Shown here: one piece after another, positions 48,470-56,286 of the stretch
Position numbering within the stretch: position 1 is the first letter of the stretch
How the letters are laid out: the number at the start of each line of letters is the position of its first letter
DNA from: an uncultured bacterium
Lineage (GTDB): Bacteria > Bacteroidota > Bacteroidia > Chitinophagales > Chitinophagaceae
Assembly: GCA_903826405.1 (NCBI GenBank)
Contig: CAIKEH010000011.1
Location: forward strand, 1-64,000
DNA: 64,000 nt
Reading direction: 5' to 3'
Program-made: the position numbers and the translations under genes
The notes under the pieces: generated by a model
Told to the model about the DNA's origin: nothing
Database searches by the model: none
Seen by the model: the letters and a program-made list of their open reading frames with translations, nothing else

Positions 48470-49927
48470 ATGAGCGAGATCCTTTCCACCATAGACAACT
48501 TTTATCGCAGTTGGAAACCTGGAGGTGCTCCGGCAATCCAATCTCTGAAACAGGCTGGTAGCAACCGGCTCTACTTCCGTATACTGGACAACGATAAAAG
48601 CTATATACTTACCTCCAATCCCACCAACATACCCGAGAACAATGCCTTCATCGAATTCAGCAGGCATTTCCATGCAAAGCAATTGCCTGTTCCAGAGATA
48701 TTGCATGTGGACGAAAAAAAGACCCTGTACATCCAGACCGACTTTGGAGACAGTTCCCTTTTTCATATCATGCAAAAAGAGGGATTCACCCCATCCGTCA
48801 AAGAATTGTTCAGGAAAACCCTCAGGCAGCTTGCTCGCCTCCAGATAGAAGGAGGACAACAACTAGATTACACCAACTGCATCGCCACCCGATCATTCGA
48901 CAAGCAGGCTATATATTCCGATCTGTTGTATTTCCTATATTACTTTGTTCGCGCGCTGGACCTCCCTTATGACAAGAACCAGTTGATGAACGATTTCGAC
49001 CTGCTCAGCAGCTACCTGATGCAGGAAGAACAGAAATATTTCATGCACAGGGACTGCCAGAGCCGAAACATCATGGTGTCAGAAGATGGGGTTCATTTCA
49101 TCGATTATCAGGGCGGCATGCAAGGGGCCTTACAATATGACGTAGCATCCATGCTCTGGCAGGCCCGCGCATCACTTCCATACGAATGGCGCGACGAATT
49201 ACTGGAGTATTATTTTGAGCAGGCCAACATGCTTCTTGGCCATACCTTGGATCGGCAATCTTTCATGGACAGTTATGATGGCTTTGTGCTCATTCGAATG
49301 CTGCAGACACTCGGCGCTTACGGATTCAGAGGCCTTTTCGAAAGAAAGCCTCATTTCATCTCCAGCATACCTTACGCACTCCAAAATTTACGCTGGTTCC
49401 TGGAAAATAAGAAGGTGCCCATCCGGCTCCCAGAATTGCAGAAAGTACTGCGTCAGATCACCGAACAGCAGGTGATAGACAGATATCAGACCGTCAAAGC
49501 CGGGCCAGAAACACCTCTAGGTGTGAAGATCCGTAGTTTCTCCTATAGAAAGGGATTACCAGAAGACCATTCGGGTAACGGAGGAGGCTTCATTTTCGAC
49601 TGCAGGGGGATATTCAATCCAGGGCGTTTTGAAGAATTCAAGACGAAAACCGGAAGGGACAGGGAAGTACAGGAATTTCTTTTACACAAAAGTGAGATGC
49701 CTGCATTCTTACAGCATGTTTATGGCATTGTAGACATTTCAGTCCAGGACTATATCCGTAGGGGTTTTGAAAGCCTCACCGTGGATTTTGGCTGCACGGG
49801 TGGCCAACACCGCAGCGTATTCGCTGCCGACAGTCTCGCCGAACACCTGAGGGATAAATTCAATGTGCATGCCCAGGTGAGCCATCTAGAACAGGAAGCC
49901 AAGAATTGGACGAACAATACTTATTAA
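48470..49927 (+). CDS. Sugar kinase (AmgK/APH-like) fused to a RapZ C-terminal domain
   Basis: A 485-residue two-domain protein. Residues of about 1-345 are an aminoglycoside-phosphotransferase fold: catalytic loop FMHRDCQSRNIMV (Asp195, Asn200) and metal-binding IDYQGGMQ (Asp212). The close match is to anomeric amino-sugar kinases of the AmgK type. Residues of about 350-475 match the C-terminal domain of RapZ: FSYRKGLPED, FIFDCRGIFNPGR, then SLTVDFGCTGGQHRSV. In E. coli, RapZ-C binds glucosamine-6-phosphate. A MurU-like nucleotidyltransferase follows 8 bp on, as in the AmgK-MurU recycling pathway. I infer recycling of MurNAc or GlcNAc with a built-in sensor; that link is not proven. Confidence 0.85.
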   Translation: MSEILSTIDNFYRSWKPGGAPAIQSLKQAGSNRLYFRILDNDKSYILTSNPTNIPENNAFIEFSRHFHAKQLPVPEILHVDEKKTLYIQTDFGDSSLFHIMQKEGFTPSVKELFRKTLRQLARLQIEGGQQLDYTNCIATRSFDKQAIYSDLLYFLYYFVRALDLPYDKNQLMNDFDLLSSYLMQEEQKYFMHRDCQSRNIMVSEDGVHFIDYQGGMQGALQYDVASMLWQARASLPYEWRDELLEYYFEQANMLLGHTLDRQSFMDSYDGFVLIRMLQTLGAYGFRGLFERKPHFISSIPYALQNLRWFLENKKVPIRLPELQKVLRQITEQQVIDRYQTVKAGPETPLGVKIRSFSYRKGLPEDHSGNGGGFIFDCRGIFNPGRFEEFKTKTGRDREVQEFLLHKSEMPAFLQHVYGIVDISVQDYIRRGFESLTVDFGCTGGQHRSVFAADSLAEHLRDKFNVHAQVSHLEQEAKNWTNNTY

Positions 49928-49935
49928 ACAGGCGG

Positions 49936-50703
49936 ATGTCCACCCGTACAACACTCCACAGCAGTCAGGCACCTACAGGGACTAAAGCCCTTCTATTTGC
50001 AGCCGGTCTGGGTACTCGACTCAGGCCTTTCACCGACGAACACCCCAAAGCATTGGCACCTGTGAACGGCAAGACCCTTCTGCAACGGAACATAGAATAC
50101 CTGAAAGCATTCGGGATCTTTGACATCATCATTAATGTCCACCACTTTGCCGATCAAATCATCGATTTCCTCGAACAGCATAACAACTTCGGATGCAGGA
50201 TCAGCATATCACACGAAATAGAACAAGCTCTGGAAACCGGTGGAGGTCTTAAATATGCTTCCTGGTTCTTTAAAGATCAATCACTGCCGTTCCTGGTCAT
50301 GAATGTGGATATACTCACCGATTTGGATCTTGGAAAAATGTTGCAAGATCATCTGGTCCACAGACCAATGGCCACTCTGGCAGTGACCGATAGAATTTCG
50401 TCACGCAGGTTGTTATTCGATGAGGAAAACATTCTTTGTGGCTGGACAAACCAGAGCACTGGCGAAACCATCCTACCGAGGAACGGTCAGGGACAACTCA
50501 TGCCCAGATCATTCTCCTGCGTACACCTCATAGAACCTCAATTGCTGAGGATACTGCCCGGCGATGGCAAATTCTCCATCATCAATTCATACCTTGAACT
50601 GGCAAAGGACCAGATCATTAGAGGATACAGACACGACAGCGACCTCGTTTTCGATGTAGGAAAGCCCGAAGCAATCCTGGAAGCAGAGAAATATTTCAAA
50701 TGA
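49936..50703 (+). CDS. MurU-like sugar nucleotidyltransferase
   Basis: A 255-residue NTP-transferase: KALLFAAGLGTRLRPFTDEHPKAL is the nucleotide-binding signature, INVHHFADQI and the VMNVDILTDLDLGKML metal site follow, and SDLVFDVGKPEAILEA ends it. It resembles MurU (UDP-MurNAc from MurNAc-1-P) and related mannose-1-phosphate guanylyltransferases. Because the neighbouring kinase is AmgK-like, MurU or a similar UTP enzyme fits best. The frame starts with a TTG at 49906, but I use the ATG at 49936, 8 bp after the kinase stop. Confidence 0.82.
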   Translation: MSTRTTLHSSQAPTGTKALLFAAGLGTRLRPFTDEHPKALAPVNGKTLLQRNIEYLKAFGIFDIIINVHHFADQIIDFLEQHNNFGCRISISHEIEQALETGGGLKYASWFFKDQSLPFLVMNVDILTDLDLGKMLQDHLVHRPMATLAVTDRISSRRLLFDEENILCGWTNQSTGETILPRNGQGQLMPRSFSCVHLIEPQLLRILPGDGKFSIINSYLELAKDQIIRGYRHDSDLVFDVGKPEAILEAEKYFK

Positions 50704-50718
50704 TCCCAAAACACCCAC

Positions 50719-51210
50719 ATGATCAAAAAAATAGCCTTACTTCTACTCTTCATTCTGGTGATCATTCAATTCATCCATCCGGAAAAGAACCAAAGCAGTG
50801 GCCCATTTCCTAGTGAAATCAGCTCACGCTATTCAGTACCGCAACCCGTGCAGGAGATCCTGAAAAAATCGTGTTACGATTGCCACAGCAATCAAACCGC
50901 ATATCCTTGGTACAACAACATACAACCTGTGGCCTGGTGGCTTAAAAAACACGTGGATGATGGTAAGGCAGAACTTAATTTCCAGGAATTCGCGTCCTAT
51001 CCCCCCAAGAAAGCCCGACACAAATTGAAAGAGATTATGGAGCAGGTCAATGAAGGAGAAATGCCTCTTCAGAGCTATACCATCATCCACCAAATTTCCA
51101 AACTGGATGCATCACAAATAAATCTTGTGTCAGTTTGGGCCAAAGGCCTTATCCTGGTGATCAATACTGTAAACAACTTACCGCCAGAAGAGGAAAAGAA
51201 ACGTCCATAA
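50719..51210 (+). CDS. Haem-binding domain protein
   Basis: A 163-residue protein with one N-terminal membrane anchor (KKIALLLLFILVIIQFI) and one c-type haem site, KKSCYDCHSNQTAYPWYN. The tryptophan-rich YPWYNNIQPVAWWLKKHV after the haem is typical of the small haem_bd family of Bacteroidota. It presumably sits on the periplasmic side. Its partner is unknown. It lies in a compact run with the nucleotidyltransferase and pdeM, so it may simply share an operon. Confidence 0.82.
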   Translation: MIKKIALLLLFILVIIQFIHPEKNQSSGPFPSEISSRYSVPQPVQEILKKSCYDCHSNQTAYPWYNNIQPVAWWLKKHVDDGKAELNFQEFASYPPKKARHKLKEIMEQVNEGEMPLQSYTIIHQISKLDASQINLVSVWAKGLILVINTVNNLPPEEEKKRP

Positions 51211-51224
51211 ACAATCTGGCGGAC

Positions 51225-51896
51225 ATGCAGGCGCCTGTAAAGCTCGAGTTGAATGGTGAATCATGCTGGATCAGTCCGGGCAGATGCATTTATTTGGAAA
51301 AACTCAAAACGCTGGTCCTTTCCGATCTCCACTTAGGCAAAACGGGTCATTTCAGGAAATCAGGTATTGCCATACCTCAACAGATATACCTTGATGACCT
51401 CCATCGATTGATGGAACAGGTACAGCATTTCAAACCGGAGGTGATTCTTTTCACCGGCGATCTATTTCACAGCGATGAAAACCGCGAACATGAGCTCTTC
51501 GAAAGATGGCGGAAGTCCATCAGTCAGGTTTCCTTATTACTCGTAAAAGGCAATCACGATCGCCTTGCAGAGGATTTATATTCTTCCATAGGTCTGACCG
51601 TATATGAATCTTATCACAACATCGGTGCTTTTGGATTTCTTCACGACATCGAACAGGATATCCCGGAGGTTGCAGGCACCTATGTGTTCTGCGGACATAT
51701 ACATCCCGGCATCAGGATAAATGGATTAGGAAAACAATCCCTCAGCTTTCCATGCTATCAGTTCAAGCCCACATATGCGGTTTTGCCCGCATTCAGCAGG
51801 TTTACCGGATTGAAACTCGTGGATCGGGATCAGCATGACAGGATCTTCGCCATCATCCCTACTGTCACGGGTAGACCAACCTTGATGGAACTATGA
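51225..51896 (+). CDS. pdeM: Ligase-associated DNA damage response phosphoesterase PdeM
   Basis: A 223-residue calcineurin-like phosphoesterase. Metal-binding motifs appear in order: LVLSDLHLGKTGHF (D-x-H), LFTGDLFHSDEN (GD), LVKGNHDR (GNHD) and FCGHIHPGI (GHxH). Family members are nucleases encoded with the DNA-damage ligase and helicase. The matching helicase is at 45742, but three unrelated-looking genes lie between. I start at the ATG at 51225. The stop overlaps the ATG of the following gene by 4 bp. Confidence 0.88.
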   Translation: MQAPVKLELNGESCWISPGRCIYLEKLKTLVLSDLHLGKTGHFRKSGIAIPQQIYLDDLHRLMEQVQHFKPEVILFTGDLFHSDENREHELFERWRKSISQVSLLLVKGNHDRLAEDLYSSIGLTVYESYHNIGAFGFLHDIEQDIPEVAGTYVFCGHIHPGIRINGLGKQSLSFPCYQFKPTYAVLPAFSRFTGLKLVDRDQHDRIFAIIPTVTGRPTLMEL

Positions 51897-52822
51897 ATAT
51901 AGCTGTAATGAAAAAATTAAAGATCGCCTGGGATCCTATTTACGCTCATGCTTTGCCGGAAGGTCATCGCTTCCCAATGGACAAATATGAACTGATCCCC
52001 GGGCAACTTATGCATGAAGGTATCATAGAACCATCTTCCCTTTTTTCACCAGGTATCTGTCCAGATCAGATAATCTTGAAAACACATTTGCCGTCTTATC
52101 TTAAAAAACTCAATGACTTGCAACTCTCCGAAAAAGAACAACGAAAGATAGGCTTCCCGCAATCAGAGTTGCTCGTTCGCAGGGAGAAGATGATCACACA
52201 AGGCACTCTGGATTGCTGTACCCACGCATTTGATCTTGGCGTGGCATTGAATGTGGCTGGTGGGACTCATCATGCTTTTGCAGACCATGGCGAGGGTTTC
52301 TGCCTGATCAACGATTTCGCAGTTGCAGCCAATCAATTGTTACATGACCGAATTGCAGAAAGAATCATCATCATAGATCTGGACGTACATCAAGGAAATG
52401 GTACCGCGGCGCTATTTGCCCAGGAGCCACGTGTATTTACCCTTAGCATGCATGGCGCTCATAATTATCCCTTCCACAAGGAAAGTTCGGACCTGGACAT
52501 ACCCCTTGCAGATGGAACAGATACGTACACTTACCTGAATCTGCTGGAGCAAAATCTGGAAACGTCTATCTTGGATCACGGAGCCGATTTCGCTTTTTAC
52601 CTGTCCGGAGTGGATATACTAGAAACCGACAAATTCGGAAAATTGAAGGTCACCATGGAAGGGTGTAAGCAAAGGGATGAATTCGTATTCAACACTTTGA
52701 AAAAACTGAATATACCGGTAGTGGTTTCCATGGGTGGAGGCTACTCCCCTGACATCAGAACCATTGTAGAGGCACACTGCCAGACATTTCGTGCAGCCAA
52801 AGAAATCTTTGAACTGACTTAA
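51893..52822 (+). CDS. Histone deacetylase family hydrolase
   Basis: A 309-residue zinc hydrolase of the arginase/deacetylase fold. GGTHHAFADHGEGFCLINDFAVA holds the catalytic histidine pair, IIDLDVHQGNG two zinc ligands (Asp, His), and the third ligand lies in LSGVDILETDKFG. Bacterial members deacetylate polyamines, acetoin-related or other N-acetyl compounds; the substrate here is open. It begins in an ATGA overlap with pdeM. An ATG five codons on (51908) is an alternative start. Confidence 0.87.
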   Translation: MNIAVMKKLKIAWDPIYAHALPEGHRFPMDKYELIPGQLMHEGIIEPSSLFSPGICPDQIILKTHLPSYLKKLNDLQLSEKEQRKIGFPQSELLVRREKMITQGTLDCCTHAFDLGVALNVAGGTHHAFADHGEGFCLINDFAVAANQLLHDRIAERIIIIDLDVHQGNGTAALFAQEPRVFTLSMHGAHNYPFHKESSDLDIPLADGTDTYTYLNLLEQNLETSILDHGADFAFYLSGVDILETDKFGKLKVTMEGCKQRDEFVFNTLKKLNIPVVVSMGGGYSPDIRTIVEAHCQTFRAAKEIFELT

Positions 52823-52937
52823 GTCACAAAAAAGTCATAAGGCATTCAAGGCATCACCTACAAGGCTCTAATTCGGAAGATCCAGAATGCCGGACCCACA
52901 AACAAAGTACGTTGGCTTTATTCAGGGAACGGGCTGA

Positions 52938-53693
52938 TCAATTCATCCTCTTCTTCAATGTCGTGACCTGTTCCTGCAGAGTGGAAACCATATTTGCCAA
53001 TTGGTTCATATCCCATCGATTCTGTACTCCGATCTTGCTGATGACCATCTGGGCCTGCCAAAGTTCAAGTACATCTTCGGAATTCATATGATAGGGTTGG
53101 AAACTCGGATTGTCACTGACCATGGTGAGTTTGTTACGACTTTTCACATTTTTCTGTATGCGCTTATAAACCACCCCTTCATTTCGACTGACCACCACAT
53201 AGGCATTGTTGTTCCGTACGTCATCCAGGCCGTCCACCTTTTGGGCAACGATAACGGAACCACTCGGTGTGGGAAGCATGCTGTCTCCTATGATCTCAAA
53301 AGCCCTGTATTGTCCAGCACCCAACATCGGAAGGGTGAATGTATTCAACTCATCTATGAATTCCTGATCAGCATAGCCGGCTAAATAACCTGCCGCAGCC
53401 TTCACAGGTACAAAATGTATAAGATTTGTATCTGAGGCCATTTTCATCTGTCGCCTTTTCGCCAAATATCCACCACGGGATTCGTTGAGATCCCTTCTTA
53501 ATAAATCATCCAGCGAAACCTTGAACAGATCGCTGACAGACTCCAGGACATCGATCCTGGGTTCCGCTCGTTCTTCTTCATAAGCGCCCAGCAGGGAACG
53601 CTTGATCTGCAATTTGGCTGCGAATTCCTCCTGAGTAAGCCCCCTGAGCTTTCTGAGGTATTTCAGATTTTTCCCGGCGAATGACTGTGCCAT
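52938..53693 (-). CDS. LexA-like regulator: HTH plus S24 autoprotease domain
   Basis: A 251-residue repressor. Residues 8-63 are a Cro/CI helix-turn-helix (LRGLTQEEFAAKLQIKRSLLG). The C-terminal S24 domain has the catalytic serine S138 in IIGDSMLP and the lysine K177 in VVYKRI. Ala-Gly self-cleavage sites are available at KAAAGYLAGYAD (near residues 99-108). It could therefore be a damage-triggered repressor that inactivates itself. A dyad lies within its own promoter, suggesting autorepression. What else it controls is not visible. Confidence 0.85.
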   Translation of the reverse strand: MAQSFAGKNLKYLRKLRGLTQEEFAAKLQIKRSLLGAYEEERAEPRIDVLESVSDLFKVSLDDLLRRDLNESRGGYLAKRRQMKMASDTNLIHFVPVKAAAGYLAGYADQEFIDELNTFTLPMLGAGQYRAFEIIGDSMLPTPSGSVIVAQKVDGLDDVRNNNAYVVVSRNEGVVYKRIQKNVKSRNKLTMVSDNPSFQPYHMNSEDVLELWQAQMVISKIGVQNRWDMNQLANMVSTLQEQVTTLKKRMN

Positions 53694-53709
53694 GCTAATT
53701 AATTTGGGG

Positions 53710-53739
53710 CAAAATACTAATTATTTTAGTTTTATCAAA
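53710..53739 (-). promoter_or_regulatory. Promoter of the LexA-like regulator
   Basis: On the minus strand TTTG (53739 to 53736), 19 bp, then TATTTTG (53716 to 53710). This matches TTTG-N19-TAnnTTTG with one base missing in the -7. The ATG follows 16 bp later. Confidence 0.65.
53713..53733. promoter_or_regulatory. Candidate operator for the LexA-like regulator
   Basis: AATACTAA (53713-53720) and TTAGTTTT (53726-53733) are inverted copies matching at 7 of 8 positions with a 5-bp centre; the core ACTAA-N5-TTAGT is perfect. It sits between the -33 and -7 boxes of the regulator's promoter, where a bound repressor would block polymerase. Confidence 0.5.
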
Positions 53740-53832
53740 AAAATTATAACCCCGCCCGCTTAATCTCCTATTGACATTGCTTATATGAACGCCGATTTGG
53801 GAAGCGTCGGGGATTTTCGGATTTTTACATCC

Positions 53833-54636
53833 ATGCCTAGATCAACCGCTTCGAAAAAAGGTAAAGTAAAACACAGACCAGTAATCCTAGTCACCAATGA
53901 CGACGGTGTCATGGCTCCCGGAATACTCCATCTTGTAGAATCCATCCAGGATCTGGGAAAAGTGGTTGTTGTGGCTCCCGACAAGCCTCAGTCCGGCATG
54001 GGACATGCCGTGACCATAGGTTTTCCCCTCCGCCTGCACCAGGTGAAATTCCTGGAAGGCATCGAAGCATGGGGCTGCAGCGGAACTCCAGTTGATTGTG
54101 TAAAATTAGCGGTGGACAAAGTACTGCACCGGAAACCCGATATCTGCATCAGCGGGATCAACCATGGTGCCAACCACTCCATCAATGTGATCTACTCGGG
54201 AACCATGAGTGCCGCCATTGAGGCATCTATAGAAAATATCCCATCCATAGGCTTCAGCCTGCTTGACCACAGCGTAGAGGCAGATTTCACCGGCGCGAAG
54301 GTCTATGCAAGAAAACTGGTGGAAAAAATCCTTTCCATCAAAGCAGATAAACACCTTTGCCTGAACGTGAACATACCCGCCGTAGAAAGTTCTCTGATCA
54401 AGGGAATTCGATTTTGCCGTCAGGCATATGCCAAATACGAGGAAGATTTCCATGAACGAAAAGATCCGACGGGAAGGAAATATTATTGGCTGACCGGCGA
54501 ATTCCAAAACTTCGACAAGGGCAAGGATACGGATGTGTGGGCCCTGCGTAATAATTATGTCAGTGTCGTACCTGTTCAGTTCGACCTCACCAACCACGAA
54601 CTCAAATCCAAACTCGAAATATCCATCAAATGGTAA
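53833..54636 (+). CDS. surE: 5'/3'-nucleotidase SurE
   Basis: A 267-residue survival-protein phosphatase. ILVTNDDGVMAPGI carries the two metal-binding aspartates, VVVVAPDKPQSGMGHAVTI the Ser/His loop, SGINHGANHSINVIYSGTMSAAIEA the active-site Asn. It removes phosphate from nucleoside monophosphates and short polyphosphates, useful under stress. The frame begins at 53785, but the ATG at 53833 fits relatives better. It starts 139 bp from the divergent regulator gene and overlaps the next gene by 7 bp. Confidence 0.93.
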   Translation: MPRSTASKKGKVKHRPVILVTNDDGVMAPGILHLVESIQDLGKVVVVAPDKPQSGMGHAVTIGFPLRLHQVKFLEGIEAWGCSGTPVDCVKLAVDKVLHRKPDICISGINHGANHSINVIYSGTMSAAIEASIENIPSIGFSLLDHSVEADFTGAKVYARKLVEKILSIKADKHLCLNVNIPAVESSLIKGIRFCRQAYAKYEEDFHERKDPTGRKYYWLTGEFQNFDKGKDTDVWALRNNYVSVVPVQFDLTNHELKSKLEISIKW

Positions 54637-54929
54637 ACTTCAAACAAGACAATATCAAAATGGGCCTTCTTCTAGGCTTAGTGGTTCCCGTCATCAGTTT
54701 CTTCGGATACTACTTCTGGAAATTCCGGCTGTACACCTTCAGTGATTTCCTGAACGCCCTAAAAACCAACAAGCCCCTGGTGACCGCCCTAACGATCCCC
54801 TGTCTGCTGCTGAACATAGTTCTCTTCACCTTATACATCAATTCCAAGAGAGATCAGACGGCCAAAGGCATCTTCGCCGTAACATTGGTTTATGCCATCA
54901 GCGCACTGCTTTTTAAATTCTTTGCGTAG
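54630..54929 (+). CDS. Small membrane protein of unknown function
   Basis: A 99-residue protein with three hydrophobic helices: LLLGLVVPVISFFGYYFW, ALTIPCLLLNIVLFTLYI and FAVTLVYAISALLFKFF. Charged loops (KTNKPL, KRDQTAKG) separate them. I do not recognise the family. It overlaps surE by 7 bp, so it is probably translationally coupled to it. Confidence 0.65.
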   Translation: MVNFKQDNIKMGLLLGLVVPVISFFGYYFWKFRLYTFSDFLNALKTNKPLVTALTIPCLLLNIVLFTLYINSKRDQTAKGIFAVTLVYAISALLFKFFA

Positions 54930-54998
54930 GATCTGCGCGAATTCAACTGTGTAGAAGAAATCATTCGGAAGTTTCCAGTCTTCAATTTTAAACGCTGA

Positions 54999-56123
54999 TC
55001 ATTCTTCCCTTAATCCCTTCAGGACCACATTCACCCCTGGCAACCGCGGGTCACAGGGATAATTGAATTCCTTTGTCCACTTTGCATCATCTGCAAGCAC
55101 GGAATAAAATCCCTCCAGGAATTTGATCGTCTTCTTCTTTTCCTTGTCATTGAAAAGAACGGTGTTATCAACTAATTTCCAGACCTCAGGTCGCACACGC
55201 TTGAATAATGCAACTGTACTGTCGAACAAGGGTGACCCATGCACACAATATCCCCGGTAACGACGGTTAACTACAGAGCCAAGCTGAAGTTCTTCAGCTG
55301 GCTTGGCATAGGGTGCATCCACAAGTCCTGATTGGTCAAAATCATAAGGAACCGCCACGGGGGTCGAAATGCTGTCCGCGGCGAGGAATTTGACGTTCTG
55401 TCCATATTCAACCGACCAGTCCGTATTGCCGATCATGTATTCAAAAACCGTCATGTCGAGGAAAGGCTTTACCGCACATTGCTTCGGGTTAGCTGCTTGT
55501 ACAGGATTGACCATGGCATTGCGACGCGCCATCTGGCCTTCCTCCTCGAGAAAAAATCCATATGTGGTGGAGTAATCCTTCCCACTTCGCTCATCGGTGA
55601 AGGTGAGTTCCACCATCCTCACACGAAAACTGAGGGGCGTGATCAGATTATATATACGGTATGCCAGCCATTCTCTGGTCACCAATTGCCCATTACTGCA
55701 GGGAACGACGAGTTTCGTCTTACGTTGCTCACGGAATATGGATCCACTCCATGCCTCTGATGGTTCGAACCCCACCAGCAAAGGAGGATAAGTGCAATCC
55801 CCCATCGTCTTCCGGAAATGCCCCCGTGAGCGCATCTGCACTCCAATAGAGATATCCTTGGTCCCATCGTTATAAGAGATCACCATGGGATGGTCTGACG
55901 GAACATCCTTGCGATCATTCATCAATTCCCGGATATTTCCCTTGATCCGGATCTTAATGATCTCATCGGAATCGAAAAGTCCAGCGGATGAATTGGGGAC
56001 GTCTCGCGAGACATTCCCTGAGGGTGTGAAAAAAGCTGTCGGTTTTTCATGATCGAGCATGAAGCCTATCGTGATGCAGAAAGACAAACACATCATATGC
56101 AGGTAGGTCGAAAAAACATTCAT
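54999..56123 (-). CDS. Secreted CotH-kinase-like protein
   Basis: A 374-residue protein with an N-terminal signal (YLHMMCLSFCITIGFML). The pattern of a CotH-type atypical kinase is recognisable: MRSRGHFRKTM near residue 100, KTKLVVPC followed by REWLAYRIYNLIT, STTYGFFLEEEGQMARR, then FEYMIGNTDWSVEYGQNVKFL and VPYDFDQSGLVDAPYA. The Y-D-F-D motif is placed like the metal-binding DFD. Bacteroidota members are usually annotated as hypothetical. It might phosphorylate secreted or surface proteins. The assignment is tentative. Confidence 0.55.
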   Translation of the reverse strand: MNVFSTYLHMMCLSFCITIGFMLDHEKPTAFFTPSGNVSRDVPNSSAGLFDSDEIIKIRIKGNIRELMNDRKDVPSDHPMVISYNDGTKDISIGVQMRSRGHFRKTMGDCTYPPLLVGFEPSEAWSGSIFREQRKTKLVVPCSNGQLVTREWLAYRIYNLITPLSFRVRMVELTFTDERSGKDYSTTYGFFLEEEGQMARRNAMVNPVQAANPKQCAVKPFLDMTVFEYMIGNTDWSVEYGQNVKFLAADSISTPVAVPYDFDQSGLVDAPYAKPAEELQLGSVVNRRYRGYCVHGSPLFDSTVALFKRVRPEVWKLVDNTVLFNDKEKKKTIKFLEGFYSVLADDAKWTKEFNYPCDPRLPGVNVVLKGLREE

Positions 56124-56286
56124 GTTCGTACTTTATGTTTGTTTAAATATAGGACAAATATTCACGCTCAAATCCTGCTTCAAAACAGGGACTATAACAT
56201 TGAAAAAATATGCCAATTAGTAGAGGCGAATTCTCCTTGATGCTTCATGAAAGAGGTCTGGCTAATTGATGTAACTTGCTCACACC

